Shown: positions 1-11,216 of the stretch, in pieces
Layout: each line of letters begins with the position of its first letter
Position numbering within the stretch: position 1 is the stretch's first letter
NCBI RefSeq assembly: GCF_963678635.1
Contig: NC_087065.1
Coordinates: 12,299,579 to 12,363,578 of the forward strand
Direction: 5' to 3'
Length of the DNA stretch: 64,000 nucleotides
Source: Symsagittifera roscoffensis
Taxonomy: Eukaryota; Xenacoelomorpha; Acoela; Convolutidae
The notes under the pieces: generated by a model
The model's input: the letters and a program-made list of their open reading frames with translations, nothing else
The model's database searches: none
What the model was told of the DNA's origin: nothing
Translations under genes and position numbers: made by a program

Positions 1-193
1 TATTCTTGAGTTGGACTCAATATCCATTCTGTTGCTTTCTTTTGTACACTTTCAATTATTTTGAGATCTCTTTTTGAGGGTTTCCATAATGATGAGCCAT
101 AACTTACAAAAAGTGCAACATATGATTTGTATGATTTTAATTTCATGGCCTTTTGGAGATAATTCTTTTCACAGAGCACACTGCCTTCAGAAC

Positions 194-376
194 TTAGGCA
201 GATCTATTTGTAGCATTTTCAGTCCAGTTTAATGTGCTAGTGATTATAAGACCTAAATTTTTCATTTCTGCTGTTTCTTCAAGAGCAGTCCCTTTCATTT
301 CAACTTTTGCATTTCCTTTCACACTGAGAATTTTGACTTTTGACACATTTACTGCCAAAGAATTCTTCATACACAA
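194..376 (-). pseudogene. LINE ORF2, segment after the RT core
   Basis: This short frame reads LAVNVSKVKIL and later EMKNLGLIITSTLNW, which matches the block after YADD in CR1-like polymerases (the N-x-x-K and LG-x-x-x-x-L motifs). It is in a different frame from the RT core, again showing decay. Sequence from 1 to 193 continues the same element but shows no long frame. Confidence 0.65.
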
Positions 377-403
377 ATTCCAATTTCTCTTCCCATCGAT
401 ATT

Positions 404-1290
404 TTAAATTAATGGGTCGTTGCAAACAATTTTGCAATCGTCTGCGTAGCCAAAACTTGCTGACATTGCACAATCTGGTAGGTAATTTATATAGAGAATA
501 AACATCAAAGGTCCGAGAATTGACCCCTGAGGCACTCCACTGTGTACTGGTAATGGCTCGAATACTACTTGTCCAATGCGAACGGTTTGTTTTCTACCTG
601 TTAGATAATTTTTTAGTAGCTTTAAACATTGTCCTGTTAAGCCAAAGCTCCTTGTTTTTTTAATTATCATTGCGTGGTTTGCCTTGTCGAATGCCTTTAG
701 GAAATTTAGGTAGAGGCAAGCCAGGTAATTTGTTCCGATATTATCATAGTAAATATATACCTCATAGAGATACTCAATGATGTTTGTAACAGTAGATCGT
801 TTTTGTCGGAAGCCGTGTTGAGAGTTTGAGATGCTAAATTTTACTGATGAAATAACTTCATCCAAAATTAATTTTTCTAACACCTTTGAGATAACCATTA
901 GCAGACTTATTGGTCGGTAGTTTGAGAGAAGTTGTTTGTCTCCCTCTTTGAAGATAGGGACAATTTCGCTTATTTTCCATGTTGACGGAAAAACACATTT
1001 TTTACCAATTGTGTTAAAACGTAGATACAGATTTTTAGAGGCAGAACAGCTGACTTTTTTCAAAAGAATGTTTCCTAGGTTATCAGGTCCTTTGGCTTTG
1101 TTGATATCCAAGTTTTCAAGGATTTTTTTGATTTCCGTTGTGGTAAATGGAGATTCGCTATTTTACATTCATGAGATGGGTTATTCTCGCCTAAATAGAG
1201 GGAGTGGCTAAAAACTGACTGAAAATTTTTATTAAATAAATTGGCTTTATCGATATTTGATGTAGCTCTCTGATTATCCAGGTACACTTC
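404..1290 (-). pseudogene. LINE ORF2, reverse transcriptase domain
   Basis: Two overlapping frames cover this domain. The first (1287-1075) holds the linker typical of this clade (KANLFNKNFQSVFS). The second (1111-404) holds the RT core: KAKGPD, FPSTWKISEIVPIFKEGD, NYRPISLL, QHGFR, the first catalytic block KAFDKANHAMI, SGVPQGSILGPLMFILYIN and the catalytic FGYADD. The aspartate of AFDKANH and the DD pair of YADD, which bind the metal ions, are intact. The frame change between 1111 and 1075 marks a frameshift. This is the polymerase for target-primed reverse transcription. Confidence 0.9.
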
Positions 1291-1616
1291 ACCTGGGATT
1301 ACAACTGTTTTTCGAATACTTTTAAAGCAGTATGGGTTAAATGGGTTTTCATTGATGTATTGATTTATTTCGTCCCAGTTTGCTTTCGAGAATGAGAATC
1401 CCTGGAAGCCATTGCGTTCATTTACTTTTTTTTCTCTGATGTAATCATTTTTTCAAATTAGGTTGAGTTTTGCGTGGTAAGGAGGACGATCCGTTTTATA
1501 CAAAGATGTGAGTCTATTGTCTTTTTTCACGAGAATTAACAACACTGGGTGGTTGAAGAGTATAACGTCTAATTGTACTTTTTCTTTTCCCGTTATCATT
1601 TGTTCGAAGTTAATTT

Positions 1617-2147
1617 CTACAAGAGCTTCCAGGACTGTTCGTCTTCATCAGAGGAGATTGGGGTCGACCAGTCCGTTTGAGCAAAGTTGATGTGTCCAGC
1701 AGTCATCACGTTTCTTACGTTTAATTCTATTTGTTTTTGCTTATTAAAATTCAGAAAACTCAATAGGGTTTTTGACGACAGTGGTATTCGCTTCTTTTGG
1801 TGGCACAGTATGCAAGCTATAATGACGGGGTTTTTGATCAAGAGCTTGACTATTCGGCAGTCATTGAAAGTTGAGGGTATGCAGAAGTGAGATATTTCGT
1901 GCTTCGTCCCAATTATAACACCTCCGTGTTTTATTTTGCCGTTAACGCTTTGCCTGTCATTCCTATGGATATTAAATTTGTCAAGAAATATTGATCCTGT
2001 CGTCACGTTTTCATTTAACCATATCTCTGTTAGACAAATGATATTGTAGACGTTTTTAGATTGGATGCCATTCGAGAAGAGAGTTCTTCCCGAATATTCT
2101 AAGATGCTTCTGACATTATAGAGTAGTAAGTTAGCTTTTTGTCTTAG
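1617..2147 (-). pseudogene. LINE ORF2, APE-type endonuclease domain
   Basis: The frame directly after the ORF1 TGA reads NVRSI, then IICLTEIWLNENV, which is the conserved opening of apurinic-like endonucleases (the glutamate of the LTE-W motif is catalytic). Further on it reads KHGGVIIG and AGHINFAQTDW, matching the GDFN-hxDW region with its key Asp/Asn-containing motif altered (GHIN in place of GDFN). The enzyme nicks target DNA to prime reverse transcription. No methionine occurs in frame before the body of the domain, so translation must come through the TGA, by reinitiation at a non-AUG codon, or from an ancestral fused frame. The frame ends in a stop at 1617 before the RT. Confidence 0.75.
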
Positions 2148-2582
2148 TCAATTGTTGTCTGTTGTTTTAGATTTAGGCGATATCACTATCCATTGGTTTC
2201 CATCTCTTTTGTATAGCTTGCCATCCCTTACAGTAACGTCTTTCTTACTTTGCCCCTGATCTATAAATTCTCTTCTTTTCTTTAAAGATTCGTTTTCTAT
2301 CGCGGTTTCTTCGTTTGCTAGTTCCTTGCTTATGAATACTGAATCTCCATAGCTTTTCAGTTTTCGTGCTGATGATAAGATGAACCGTTTCAGCCATTCA
2401 TTCGGCAGCAGTTTGAGAAGTTTCGTTCTGTCACGATCATTACCTCTTTGGCCTAGTCTAATCCAGTCGTTAAATTTACATTCAACCTCTATATGAGTCA
2501 GGATTTTTTGTACTTTGCAGAAATTGTGTTGTTGGCGCTTTCTAGGATCCTTAGCATCGCTCTCTTTTACTCCTTTTATCAT
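2148..2582 (-). pseudogene. LINE ORF1 RNA-binding C-terminal segment
   Basis: This 144-residue frame resembles the conserved carboxyl half of LINE ORF1 proteins: a basic, helical part with the motif RGNDRDRTKLLKLLPNEW, then a segment with KLKSYGDSVFISKEL, and a terminal VRDGKLYKRDGNQW. ORF1 proteins bind the element RNA and act as chaperones during target-primed reverse transcription. The frame ends with TGA at 2150-2148, and the next codon is CTA. The same frame continues straight into the endonuclease without any intervening methionine, which is described separately. No upstream ATG in this frame joins the PHD segment, so at least one frameshift lies between them. Confidence 0.7.
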
Positions 2583-2814
2583 TATTCCTAAAGTCTGGTT
2601 TTTGTTATTGTTTTTTGTCGGATGTGGTTAAGTTTGTTTCTTTTTGATTTGATTTTATTTTTGGTTGTTTTGCTGGTTTTGATAGTATGTTTTTAATTTC
2701 CGAGGAGATTGTCTCCTTAAGTTTTTTCATCTCATATTCCATTTTTCTCAATTTTCTTCTCGTTCTCTGGATCTGGTTTTGCCAGTAGTGACTTTATTTT
2801 TTTTGTTGCTTTGC

Positions 2815-3000
2815 CTAAACACACGTGTTACACAGTAAAAGTATGTTCATGCCCAATTCTTTTATAGCTGACAATGCGTTGTTACTAAGTTTGGTGCACT
2901 TTGCTGTCAGATGCATTCTACATCCACAAGCTATGCAATCAAAAGATTGCTCTCTTGCATTTATATTGCTATTGCAATTTTTGCATGTTATTTCCGCCAT
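2815..3000 (-). pseudogene. LINE ORF1, PHD-type zinc finger N-terminus
   Basis: A 61-residue frame starts with ATG at 3000 and shows a cysteine/histidine pattern of a PHD finger: CKNC, then CIAC, then an H-x4-C pair (HLTAKC) and a final CNTC. It stops with TAG just after the last cysteine pair. Past the stop, in another frame (about 2750-2600), lies a lysine- and glutamate-rich stretch with coiled-coil character that leads into the RNA-binding segment. PHD fingers are known in the first ORF of CR1-like elements, where the protein binds the element RNA. The stop and frame change suggest decay. Confidence 0.7.
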
Positions 3001-3023
3001 TATGGTGGTGTTTGTTATTTCAA

Positions 3024-3164
3024 CCGGTGGTGCCTAAGGGCACCTTTGGAAGAAATAGGACAGGGACACAAGTTCTCACCGGTGGTACCTAAGGGTACCT
3101 TTGGTAAAATTTTCGGGACTTGTTTTAGTATTGAATGACCGGTGGTGCCTAAGGGTACCTTTGG
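3024..3164 (+). repeat. Three tandem hairpins with covarying stems
   Basis: Three copies of a 26-base motif lie at 3024-3049, 3079-3104 and 3139-3164. Each folds around the loop TAAG: GGTGCC/GGCACC, GGTACC/GGTACC and GGTGCC/GGTACC. Copy 2 changes both sides of the same pair and copy 3 keeps a G-T pair, which pairs as G-U only in plus-strand RNA. Outer CCGG/TTTGG bases extend the stem through G-U pairs, also only on the plus strand. The sequence between copies is not conserved. Confidence 0.75.
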
Positions 3165-3306
3165 AAAATTAATACTAAAAAATACTAACTGTTCTATTGG
3201 CGTGGTTGATACAAATGGCTACAGTGGCAGTTGTTTGTTTTGCAGTTGACAACTTACATGTTTCCTGCGTCGTTTTTTCTTTTTTGTATTTCGAATAAAA
3301 AAAAAT

Positions 3307-3915
3307 TTAATTGACTAGATTTTTGATGTTTTTCAGACCGTCGTTGTTGAGGTGAATTTTATCTAATTTGAAAAAGCGTCTGCCAGACGTGAAACTGCTG
3401 ACACTTCGATATTTCCACTCAATTTTTTGTTTGAATCTAGGAGATATTCTTTCTGCTCTTGCTTTGACGATATCGTTCGTTACACTCGCTCTTTCTCTAT
3501 TTTCGTCGCTCTCAGGAATTCCCAGGACAAAGACGCTGCTGCTGGTTCTCTGGCAGGCAAAATTAGCAAGTTCTATCAGATCTCGAGCAACTTTTTGCGG
3601 AGTTTTCGACGAGAGCTCGAAACCGTCAAAGAGGTCGTTTCCTCCAATGAAAAGTATGATGATTTCAAAGCGACCTGCGGGTGGAATATAGTCGTATAAG
3701 TGCCTGATGCTGGCCCCAGGGAGCGACAAGATCTTGAGGTTTCCGGCTTCTAGGAACATCGCTTGGGAATCCGTAAGAAATAGGTACTTTGTTGGTGCTT
3801 CCTTGAATATATGAAACCTCGAGTATCCAGTCAGAAAATCTTGTTTCCCAAAAACTCCCATTGGAGGCCGTCCACACAAGATTTGAGACAACATTACATA
3901 AAACACACTATTCAA
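3307..3915 (-). pseudogene. SGNH/GDSL-type hydrolase ORF, probably transposon-derived
   Basis: The frame encodes about 200 residues with the blocks of an SGNH hydrolase (esterase-like): a first block TDSQAMF (nucleophile Ser after Asp; the usual GDS glycine is Thr), then IGGND (block III with the oxyanion Asn), and a carboxyl-terminal D-x-x-HLNNDG with the catalytic Asp/His. The first upstream in-frame ATG is near 3894; the frame stays open further upstream without an ATG. Esterase domains are known in ORF1 of some CR1-like elements, and this ORF lies on the same strand just upstream of the LINE. It could belong to that element or to another transposon. No intron or host context is visible. 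Confidence 0.6.
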
Positions 3916-3918
3916 TAA

Positions 3919-3966
3919 GTTTATAATGGCGTTTATAATGGCGTTTATAATGGCGTTTATAATGGC
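3919..3966. repeat. 12-bp tandem repeat, four copies
   Basis: The unit GTTTATAATGGC is repeated four times without change, then breaks to GATT. On the minus strand it sits in frame with the SGNH ORF and would read as repeats of Asn-Ala-Ile-Ile, but no ATG precedes it. Confidence 0.9.
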
Positions 3967-4261
3967 GATTACATTTTTTCCGATGGTGAAAAGAGCAATA
4001 AAAATTGGCTAAAACTGACATTTGAAGTTTTGTTATTGGACGCCCAAATCTTACTTAATAGGAAGAAAAGAGAAACATTGTCTGAAAGATTGCTTTATTG
4101 CGCTGAAAGATTGATTGGTAAAAATTGTGTATCTAAATATGATGGCCTTTTAAATGGGATAAAAGGAAATATACCACACACGGGAATATCAACTGAAACC
4201 CTGTCTGAGTCTTTAATCACATCGCTAACTTTAGTTGAAGTAGAAGCGGACAAAAAAGTTA

Positions 4262-4645
4262 CTATTTGTAGTAATATACAATCCCCCCGACAACAGTCCA
4301 TTTCAAATTTTCATCAATGACATACAAAATCTCTTGGATTTTTTGTAAACATTTTGAAATCAACACAATATCCTTACCTGCGATTTTAATCTTCCAAAAA
4401 CGAATTGGGAGACTTTCAACAGCCTGGATCCCTATGAGAACATATTTGCTTCGATGAACGCTTGACCTGCTTCTCTCCACCAAAAAAAAATTGTGCCAGT
4501 CGGTCATATTCAGAACTTTGATTTGATTTTTGGGGGAACTGTAGTATTTGAAAAATGTCACATTCGCCCGGAAGTACATACCGACGGGAAAAAAAGATAG
4601 GTTATGAAACGACTGGCTAGTGTCTAAACACAGCTTCACAAGCAT
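4262..4645 (-). other. Unrecognised ORF, 127 codons
   Basis: An ATG-initiated frame with mixed charged and hydrophobic composition. I recognise no domain. An opposing frame at 4030-4320 overlaps it partly and is equally anonymous. Both lie between the SGNH ORF and the 1-kb array, so they may be transposon remnants; neither can be claimed as a gene. Confidence 0.2.
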
Positions 4646-4984
4646 TTAACAGTCTCTACCAAAGCCAGTTCAATGTGTGGTCCATTAACATCGGGTCGAC
4701 AAGTACATTACTGTTTAAGGCTATCGGCCAAACTGCACAAATTAACTTAGTTACATGCAAAAATAGTGAGCTCATGGCTGGGTCTCAGTATCCCGAAAAA
4801 ACGAGGTCACTCCTAAAAGCAGGGCTAATACTTAATGATTATATTACAATTGATTTGTTCAGCAGATAAAAACATCATATCCATCGGAGATAGATCAACA
4901 CTTTCCCTCAACTCCTAGCTTCTCATTATCTGAAAATGAACTTGATGTTATTTCATTCAATTCAGGACATTCCCGGAAGCTTAT

Positions 4985-7900
4985 AAATCGGTAGTGCTCT
5001 AAGCAGAATTCGATATAGTTAAAATGTTTGTATCTGATTTTGCGGCAGATTCTGCCTTTCAAAAGCCGTATAAGTAAATGACGCATGCAGGGTCCAACCT
5101 TGTTTTGTCATAAAGCCCCCACAGATCAAATTGGCAAGAAATTGAAAAATTTCCAATTTATAGTTGATTTATATGTTATTATGGCTCAATGCGTTATGAA
5201 GATGATGAAAATTTTATTTAAAAAAGTTAAAGGTCAGTGAAGAGGAAAAGAGCCAAAGTTTAATTGATCAACCAATTTTTTTTAAGAAACAAAAAAACTC
5301 TTACATTAATTTTTTGTGGTTAGTTTTGAAAAAGATCAATGTATTTGAGTTATGGTTTTGTCTAATCACGGCTGACATGCGTCAACATTGTAACTTGGTC
5401 CTTATAGAGAAATTTTTTTTGCTGTTAGGTTGAAGTTTTGAGATAACCACTCATAGTCGAAAACTGCGGCCTAAAACTTGAGTCCAACCATGAATGCCCC
5501 TGACTTTTTGCTTAAAAGATGTATGAGCACCAGCCCAATTTTCCTCAATTTCAGGTTCACCGATTTCACACATCCGCACACCCACACTTTCAAACTCACA
5601 CACATAAACAAAACAAAAATTTCCCAAATTATAGTTCTTTCCTAGTGTGCTGCCTGTTGGACGAGGCCACTTTGAGAATTGGACGAGGCCCCTATCAAAA
5701 AGATCAATGTATTTGATTTATAGTTTTATCTAATTACAGATGAGATGCTTCAAACTTGTAGCCTGGTTCTAATTGATAAAAATTTTCTCTTGTAAGGTTA
5801 AAGTTTGACATCATCAAATATAATCAAAAAATGCTGCCAAAGTGTAAACCCAATAATGGAGACTTCTAAAGTTTTGAAAAAAAAAAAACTGATTGAGCAA
5901 TAACCTGATTCCCATCAAATTTAGGTTCTCGCACTCATCTACCCACACAACCACACTGTTACACCCACAAACATAAACAAAACACAATTTTTCCAATTTC
6001 TTATTATTTTTTAGTGTGTTGCCTGTTTGATGGAGGTCCTAAAACTAACCAGTTTCGTGTCAGTTTTGAAGTTTATTTTTTTTCTGGGTGTTACAATAGT
6101 GAAAACTCGTTGCCGGTGATGACTGGGTCAAAAATACTAGAACTATCGTGGGACCAAATAAGGCTGCAGTTGGAATATAGGCAGACAATGACAAAGAAGC
6201 ATATTAGTTTTCATAAAAAGGGGGGTTGAAGCATTGGTGATATACCAGAGAGAAGACTTGCAGGGCAGGGCAAAGGTGTCGTACAGTATACTAGATTGTT
6301 TTCGCAATTGAATCAGCTGATTGATGCATGAGCTGAAACCATGGCGCGTATCGAAAGGCTGATCAATCGGGAATGCTCTAAGCAGAAGTCAATGTAATAA
6401 AATAAGTTACATCTGATTTTGCGGCTGATTCTGCCTCTCAATTGTCGCATCAGTGAATCAGGCATTCAAGCGCATAGCTGTTTTTGTCATAAAGCCCCGG
6501 CAAACCAAATTGGAAAGAAATTGAAGTGTTTCCCACTTATAGTTGATTAACATGTTAATATGGCTCAACGCAATCTGACGAGGAAAAAAATTTCAATTAA
6601 AAAAGTTAAAGGTCGGTGAAGTGGGAAACGTCTTACATTAAACGTTTTGTGTTCGTTCCAAAAAGATCAAAACAAGAGAAACATGGTTTTATCTAATTAC
6701 TTCTGAGATGATTCAACATCGTAACTTGGTCCTTATAGAGATATAATTTCTGCAATTAGGTTGAAGTTTCAAGATAATCAGTTATAATCGAAATCTGATG
6801 CCTGAAAATTAGCCCAATAATGAATGCCCCTAATTTTTTACAGAGAAGATGTCTGAGAATTACACAGATTTTCATCAAATTTAGATTCCCCGCACTCACA
6901 CACCCACACATTCACACACACAAACACAAAACAATTTTTTTTCCGATTTCTGGTTTTTTCTAGTGTCTTGCCAGTCGGACGGAGGTCCTAAAACTAACAT
7001 GTTCCGTGTCGCTTTTGCAATTTAATTTTTCCGGATTTTAACTTTGCGGAGAACTCATTGCTGCATTTTTTGTCAAGATGTTCGATGAAACACAGAGGAA
7101 GTTCATTTTATTTCGTCAGTGATGACTTGGTCAAATATACGAGAATTACCCTGGGACAAATCAATGCTGGAGTTAGAACATCGTCAAGCGATGACAGAAG
7201 TGCAACTTGAATATCCTAGAAAGCGAGGTTGAAGCATTGGAGAGATAACTGAGTGAGGACATGCAGGACAGGGCAAGGTTTCGTACAGTATACTATAGTA
7301 ATTTCGCAATTGACTCATCTGATCCATGCAAGAGTTCAAACAGTGGCACGTGTTGAAAAGATGAAAAATTGGTAGTGCTCTAAGCAAAATTCGATACAAT
7401 TAAATCGGTTGAATCCAATTTTTTGGCAGACTCTGCCTCTCAATTGCTATATATATTAGAAAGAGGCATGCAGGATCAACCCTTTTTTGCCATACAGCCC
7501 CCACAGTCGAAATTGGCGAGCAATTGAATTATTTACCAGTTATAGTTGATTTACATGTTATTATGACTCAACGCCTTGTGAAGATGATGAAATTTTCATT
7601 TGACAAAGTTAAATTTGGGTGCAATGGAAAAGTGCTAGAATTTAATTGATCAACTAACTCCTTAAAGAAACAGTAAAACGTCTTACAATAAATTTGAACT
7701 ATAGTTTTATCTAATTACGGCTGGAATGTTTCAACATTGTAATTTGGTCCTTATAGAGAAATGTTTTTTGCTTTTAGATTAAAGTTTCGAGATCTCAATC
7801 ATAATCGAAAATGGCTGCCTAAAAATTAAGTCCAACATTGAATGCCCCTGATTCTTTGCAAAAAATATGTAGAAGCATTACGCCGATTTTCATCAAGTTT

Positions 7901-10900
7901 AGGTTCATCGAACTCACACACCAGCCCACCCATACTTTCACACTCACACACATAAACAAAACAAATTTCTTCCATTTTCTAGTTCTTTCCTAGTGTGTTG
8001 ATTGTTGGAAGGAGGTCACTTTGAAATTCAATTTTTCCGGGTTTTAATTTTGTGAAAAACTCATGCTGCAACTTTTGTCAGGATAGTTGATAAAGACACA
8101 GACGTCAGTTTTGCCTTGGTTTAAGTCGTCGGTGTTGCTTTGGTCAATTATACGAGAAATATCCTGGGACCAATCAATGTTGGAGTTAGAGCATCGGCAA
8201 GCGATGACAAAAATGCTTAATGATTTTCCTAGAGTGCGGGGTTGAAGCGTTGGAGAGATATCTGAGTAAAGACATCAAGGACAGGGCACAGTTCTTGTAA
8301 AGTATTTTATTTAAACTTCGCAATTGACTAATTTGAGCGACGCAAGAGTTCAAACCAGGGCGCGTGTTGAAAAACTGAAAAATCGGTAGTGCTCTAAGCT
8401 GCTTTTGATACAGTTAATTCAGTGGAATCTAAACTTACGGCACACTCCGCTTCTTAATTGCCATATATAAAAAAGAGGCATGCAGCCTCATACCTTCTTT
8501 GCCATACAGCCTTCATAGTCCAAATCGGCGAGGAATTGAATAATTTCCCACTTATAGTTGATTTACATGTTACTATTGCTCAACGCGTTATGGAGATGAT
8601 GATATTTTATTTTTAAAAATTTAAATCTCTGCGCAGTGGTAAAGCGCCGGTACTTAGTTGATCAACCAACTTCTTGAAGAAACAATAAAACTTCTTAAAT
8701 TAAATATTTTGCTGTTCGGTTCAAAAAGATCATTGTATTTGAATTATAGTTTTATCTAATTACGGCTGACATGCTTCAACATTGTAATTTGGTCTTAACA
8801 GAGAAATGTTTTTATTTTTGAGGTTAGGTTGAAGTTTCGAGATAAGCACTCATAATCGAAAACGGCTGCTCAAAAATTCAGTCCAACCATGATTGCCCCT
8901 GATTCGTTGCACAAAAAATGTATGAGCATCTCCCCGATTTTCATCAAATGTAGGTTCACCGCACTCACACACTCACACACCCACACTACCACATTATAAC
9001 ATTCACACACATAAACAAAACAAATTTTTTCCAATTTCTTGTTATTTTCTCGTGTGTTGCCAGTTGGACGGAGGTCACTTTGAAATTTAGTTTTTTTCGG
9101 GTTTTAAATTTGTGAAAAACTCATTGTTGCAGTTGTTTTTTCACGATGGTCGACAAAGACATAGACAAAGTTCTTTTTAGTTCGTCATTGATGACTTGGT
9201 CAATTATATGAGAACTATCCCGGTACCAATCAATGCTGGAGTTAGAACATCGGCAAGCGATGACAAAAGTGCATATTGATTTTCCTAGACTGCGGGGTTG
9301 AAGCATTGACTTTATATCTGAGTGAAGACATGCAGGGCAGGGGGAAGGTGTCGTACAGTATACTACAGTAAAATCGCAATTGTATCAGCTGATTGATGCA
9401 AGAGTTCAAAACTCGGCGCGTATTGAAAGCTTGACAAATCGGGAGTGCTCTAAAAAGTTTGATTAAGTTAAATCAGTTTACATGATCGAGGCATGCAGGC
9501 TCCGACTTTTTTGTCAGAAAGCCTCCACAAACTCAATTATTGAAAAAATGAATATTTCACATCTATAATTGATTTACTAATATGGCTCAACGCGTTGTGA
9601 AGATGATGAAAAAATCATTTAAAAAAAATAAGGTTCGCTGAAGTAGAAAAGAGCCAGAATTTAATTGTTCAATAAATTTTTTAAATAAACACGAAGACGC
9701 ATTTCATTAAATGGTGTGTTCTTCGTTTCGAAAAGATCCAGGTATTTGAATTATAGTTTTATCAACTACGGATGAGATGCGTCAACATTGTAACTTGGTC
9801 CTTTTAGCAGAACATTTTCTGCTGTTCGTTGAAAATTCGAGATTATAATTCTTAATCGAAAACTGCCGCCTAAAAAATATTTCCATTTATGAATGCCCCT
9901 GACTCTTTGCAGAAAAAATGTAAGAGCATTACCCCGATTTTCATCAAATTTAGGTTCACCGCACTCACAAACCCACACACCCACACTTAAACGCTCACAC
10001 ACATAAACAAAACATACTTTTTCCAATTTCTAGTTCTTTTCTAGTGTGTTGCCAGTTGGACAGAGGTCACTTTGAAAAATGATTTTTTTCGGGTTTCAAA
10101 ATTGTGAAAAACTCATTGCTGCAACCTTTGTCAGGATAGTCGATGAAGACACAGACAAAAATCTTTTTAATTCATCGGTGATGACTTGGTCAAATATACG
10201 AGAACTATCATGGGACCAATCAATGCTGGAGTTAGAACATCGGCAAGCGGCGACAAAAGTGCATATTGATTTACCTATAGTGCGGGGTTGAAGCATTGGA
10301 GAGATACTTGAGTGAAGACATGCAGCAAAGGGCAAAGTTGTCGTACAGTATTCTATAGTATTTTCGCAATTGACTCATCTGATCGATGCAAGAGTTGAAA
10401 TCGTGGCGCGTGTTGAATAGCTGAAGAATTGGGAGAGCTCTGAGCAAAATTTGATACAGTTAAATCAGTGTAATCTAATTTTGCAGCAGACTGCTTCTCT
10501 CAATTGCCATATATAAGAAAGAGGCACACAAGCTCATACCTATTTTGCCATACAGCCTCCACGGTCCAAATCGGCGGGAAATTGATTTTTCCCCACTTGT
10601 AGTTGATTTACAGGTTGTTATGGCTCAACGCCTTGTGAAGATGATGAGAATTTCATTTAAAAACATAAAAATCGGTGCAGTGGTACAGGGCCATAAATTA
10701 ATCGATCAACCAACTTCTTAAAGAAACAATAAAACGTCTTAAATTAATATTTTTGTGGTTAGTTTCGAAAAAATCAATGTATTTGAATTATAGTTTTATC
10801 TAATTACGGCTGACATGCTTCAACATTGTAACTCGGCCTTTATAGAAAAAAATTTTTTGCTGTTAGATTGAAATTTCGAGATAACCACTCATAATCAAAA

Positions 10901-10920
10901 ACTGCGGCCTAAAAATTAAT
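4985..10920. repeat. Tandem array of about 1-kb units, roughly six copies
   Basis: Landmarks recur in fixed order. GGTTGAAGC occurs at about 6226, 7228, 8241, 9296 and 10287, giving periods of about 1.0 to 1.06 kb. A motif near GTGCTCTAAGC recurs at about 4995, 6374, 7376, 8390, 9446 and 10435. Each unit carries a CA-rich tract (CTCACACACCCACA and ACACATAAACAAAAC) and TAGTGTGTTGCC. The first unit has an extra internal duplication of about 370 bp (5334 and 5703). Copies differ by many substitutions, so the array is old. A short frame ending GGT-TGA survives in most units (see separate entry). Confidence 0.85.
10079..10291 (+). other. Conserved short reading frame within the 1-kb array
   Basis: This copy ends with VMTWSNIRELSWDQSML followed by ELEHRQAATKVHID and a terminal RG before TGA. 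The equivalent frame is open, with the same Gly-TGA ending, in the units ending at 6229, 7232 and 8245; the unit ending at 9301 has one internal TGA. Differences among copies include conservative changes (Ser to Pro, Gln to Lys, Val to Met). No known domain is recognised. It may be an exon or ORF tail carried along by the repeat rather than a gene. Confidence 0.35.
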
Positions 10921-11160
10921 AAAGACCAAAAAAACGCATTTTTTTTGGTAAAATTTTTCCAAAAAGTGCACAAAAACGGCATTATCGACCTAAAAACTTA
11001 GCCTCTGGCGCAGAAAAATCTGCCAAAACAGGGGCTTTTTCTTTTGGTTTGGGGGAGCCCGGATAATCAATTTGGCGGACCTAAAAAATTGAACAATTTT
11101 TTTCGAAATTCCGTACTCCCCCTCAAACTCGAGGAAGTCCTATGTCCGCGCCTGACAGTG
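10921..11160. repeat. Dispersed repeat, GCGCC/CCGCCCCTGA family, fragment
   Basis: Shares blocks such as CCAAAAAGTGC, GGCGCAGAAAA, AATCAATTTGG and a terminal TCCGCGCCTGA with copies at 14330-14590, 16270-16800, 23597-24080, 48380-48625 and 56550-56760. Confidence 0.7.
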
Positions 11161-11216
11161 TTGACTAAAAAATTAGCTTGAATGCCGCGTAAAATATGTT
11201 TAATGTATGAAATAAA

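Larger units (their letters stand above)
1..3000 (-). mobile_element. CR1/jockey-type non-LTR retrotransposon, decayed, 3' end beyond window
   Basis: Read on the minus strand, the domains run in the order expected for an autonomous non-LTR retrotransposon: a PHD-type zinc finger (3000-2815), a lysine-rich coiled-coil tract, an ORF1 RNA-binding segment (2582-2148), an APE-type endonuclease (2147-1617), a reverse transcriptase with YADD (1290-404) and the start of the post-RT region (376-194). The frame breaks at least between the endonuclease and RT, within the RT amino-terminal side, and after the RT core, so this copy is dead. The 3' end lies outside the window. Clade assignment (CR1-like) rests on the RT motifs and on the PHD-bearing ORF1; it was not tested by phylogeny. 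Confidence 0.9.

Noticed and set aside
9121-9306. Minus-strand ORFs in the 1-kb array (also 10096-10335)
   Set aside because: Antisense of the better-preserved plus-strand frame; stops fall differently in each copy.
4985-10920. CRISPR-like or satellite with short spacers
   Set aside because: Units are about 1 kb and diverged, with no short direct repeat and spacer pattern; the sequence is eukaryotic.
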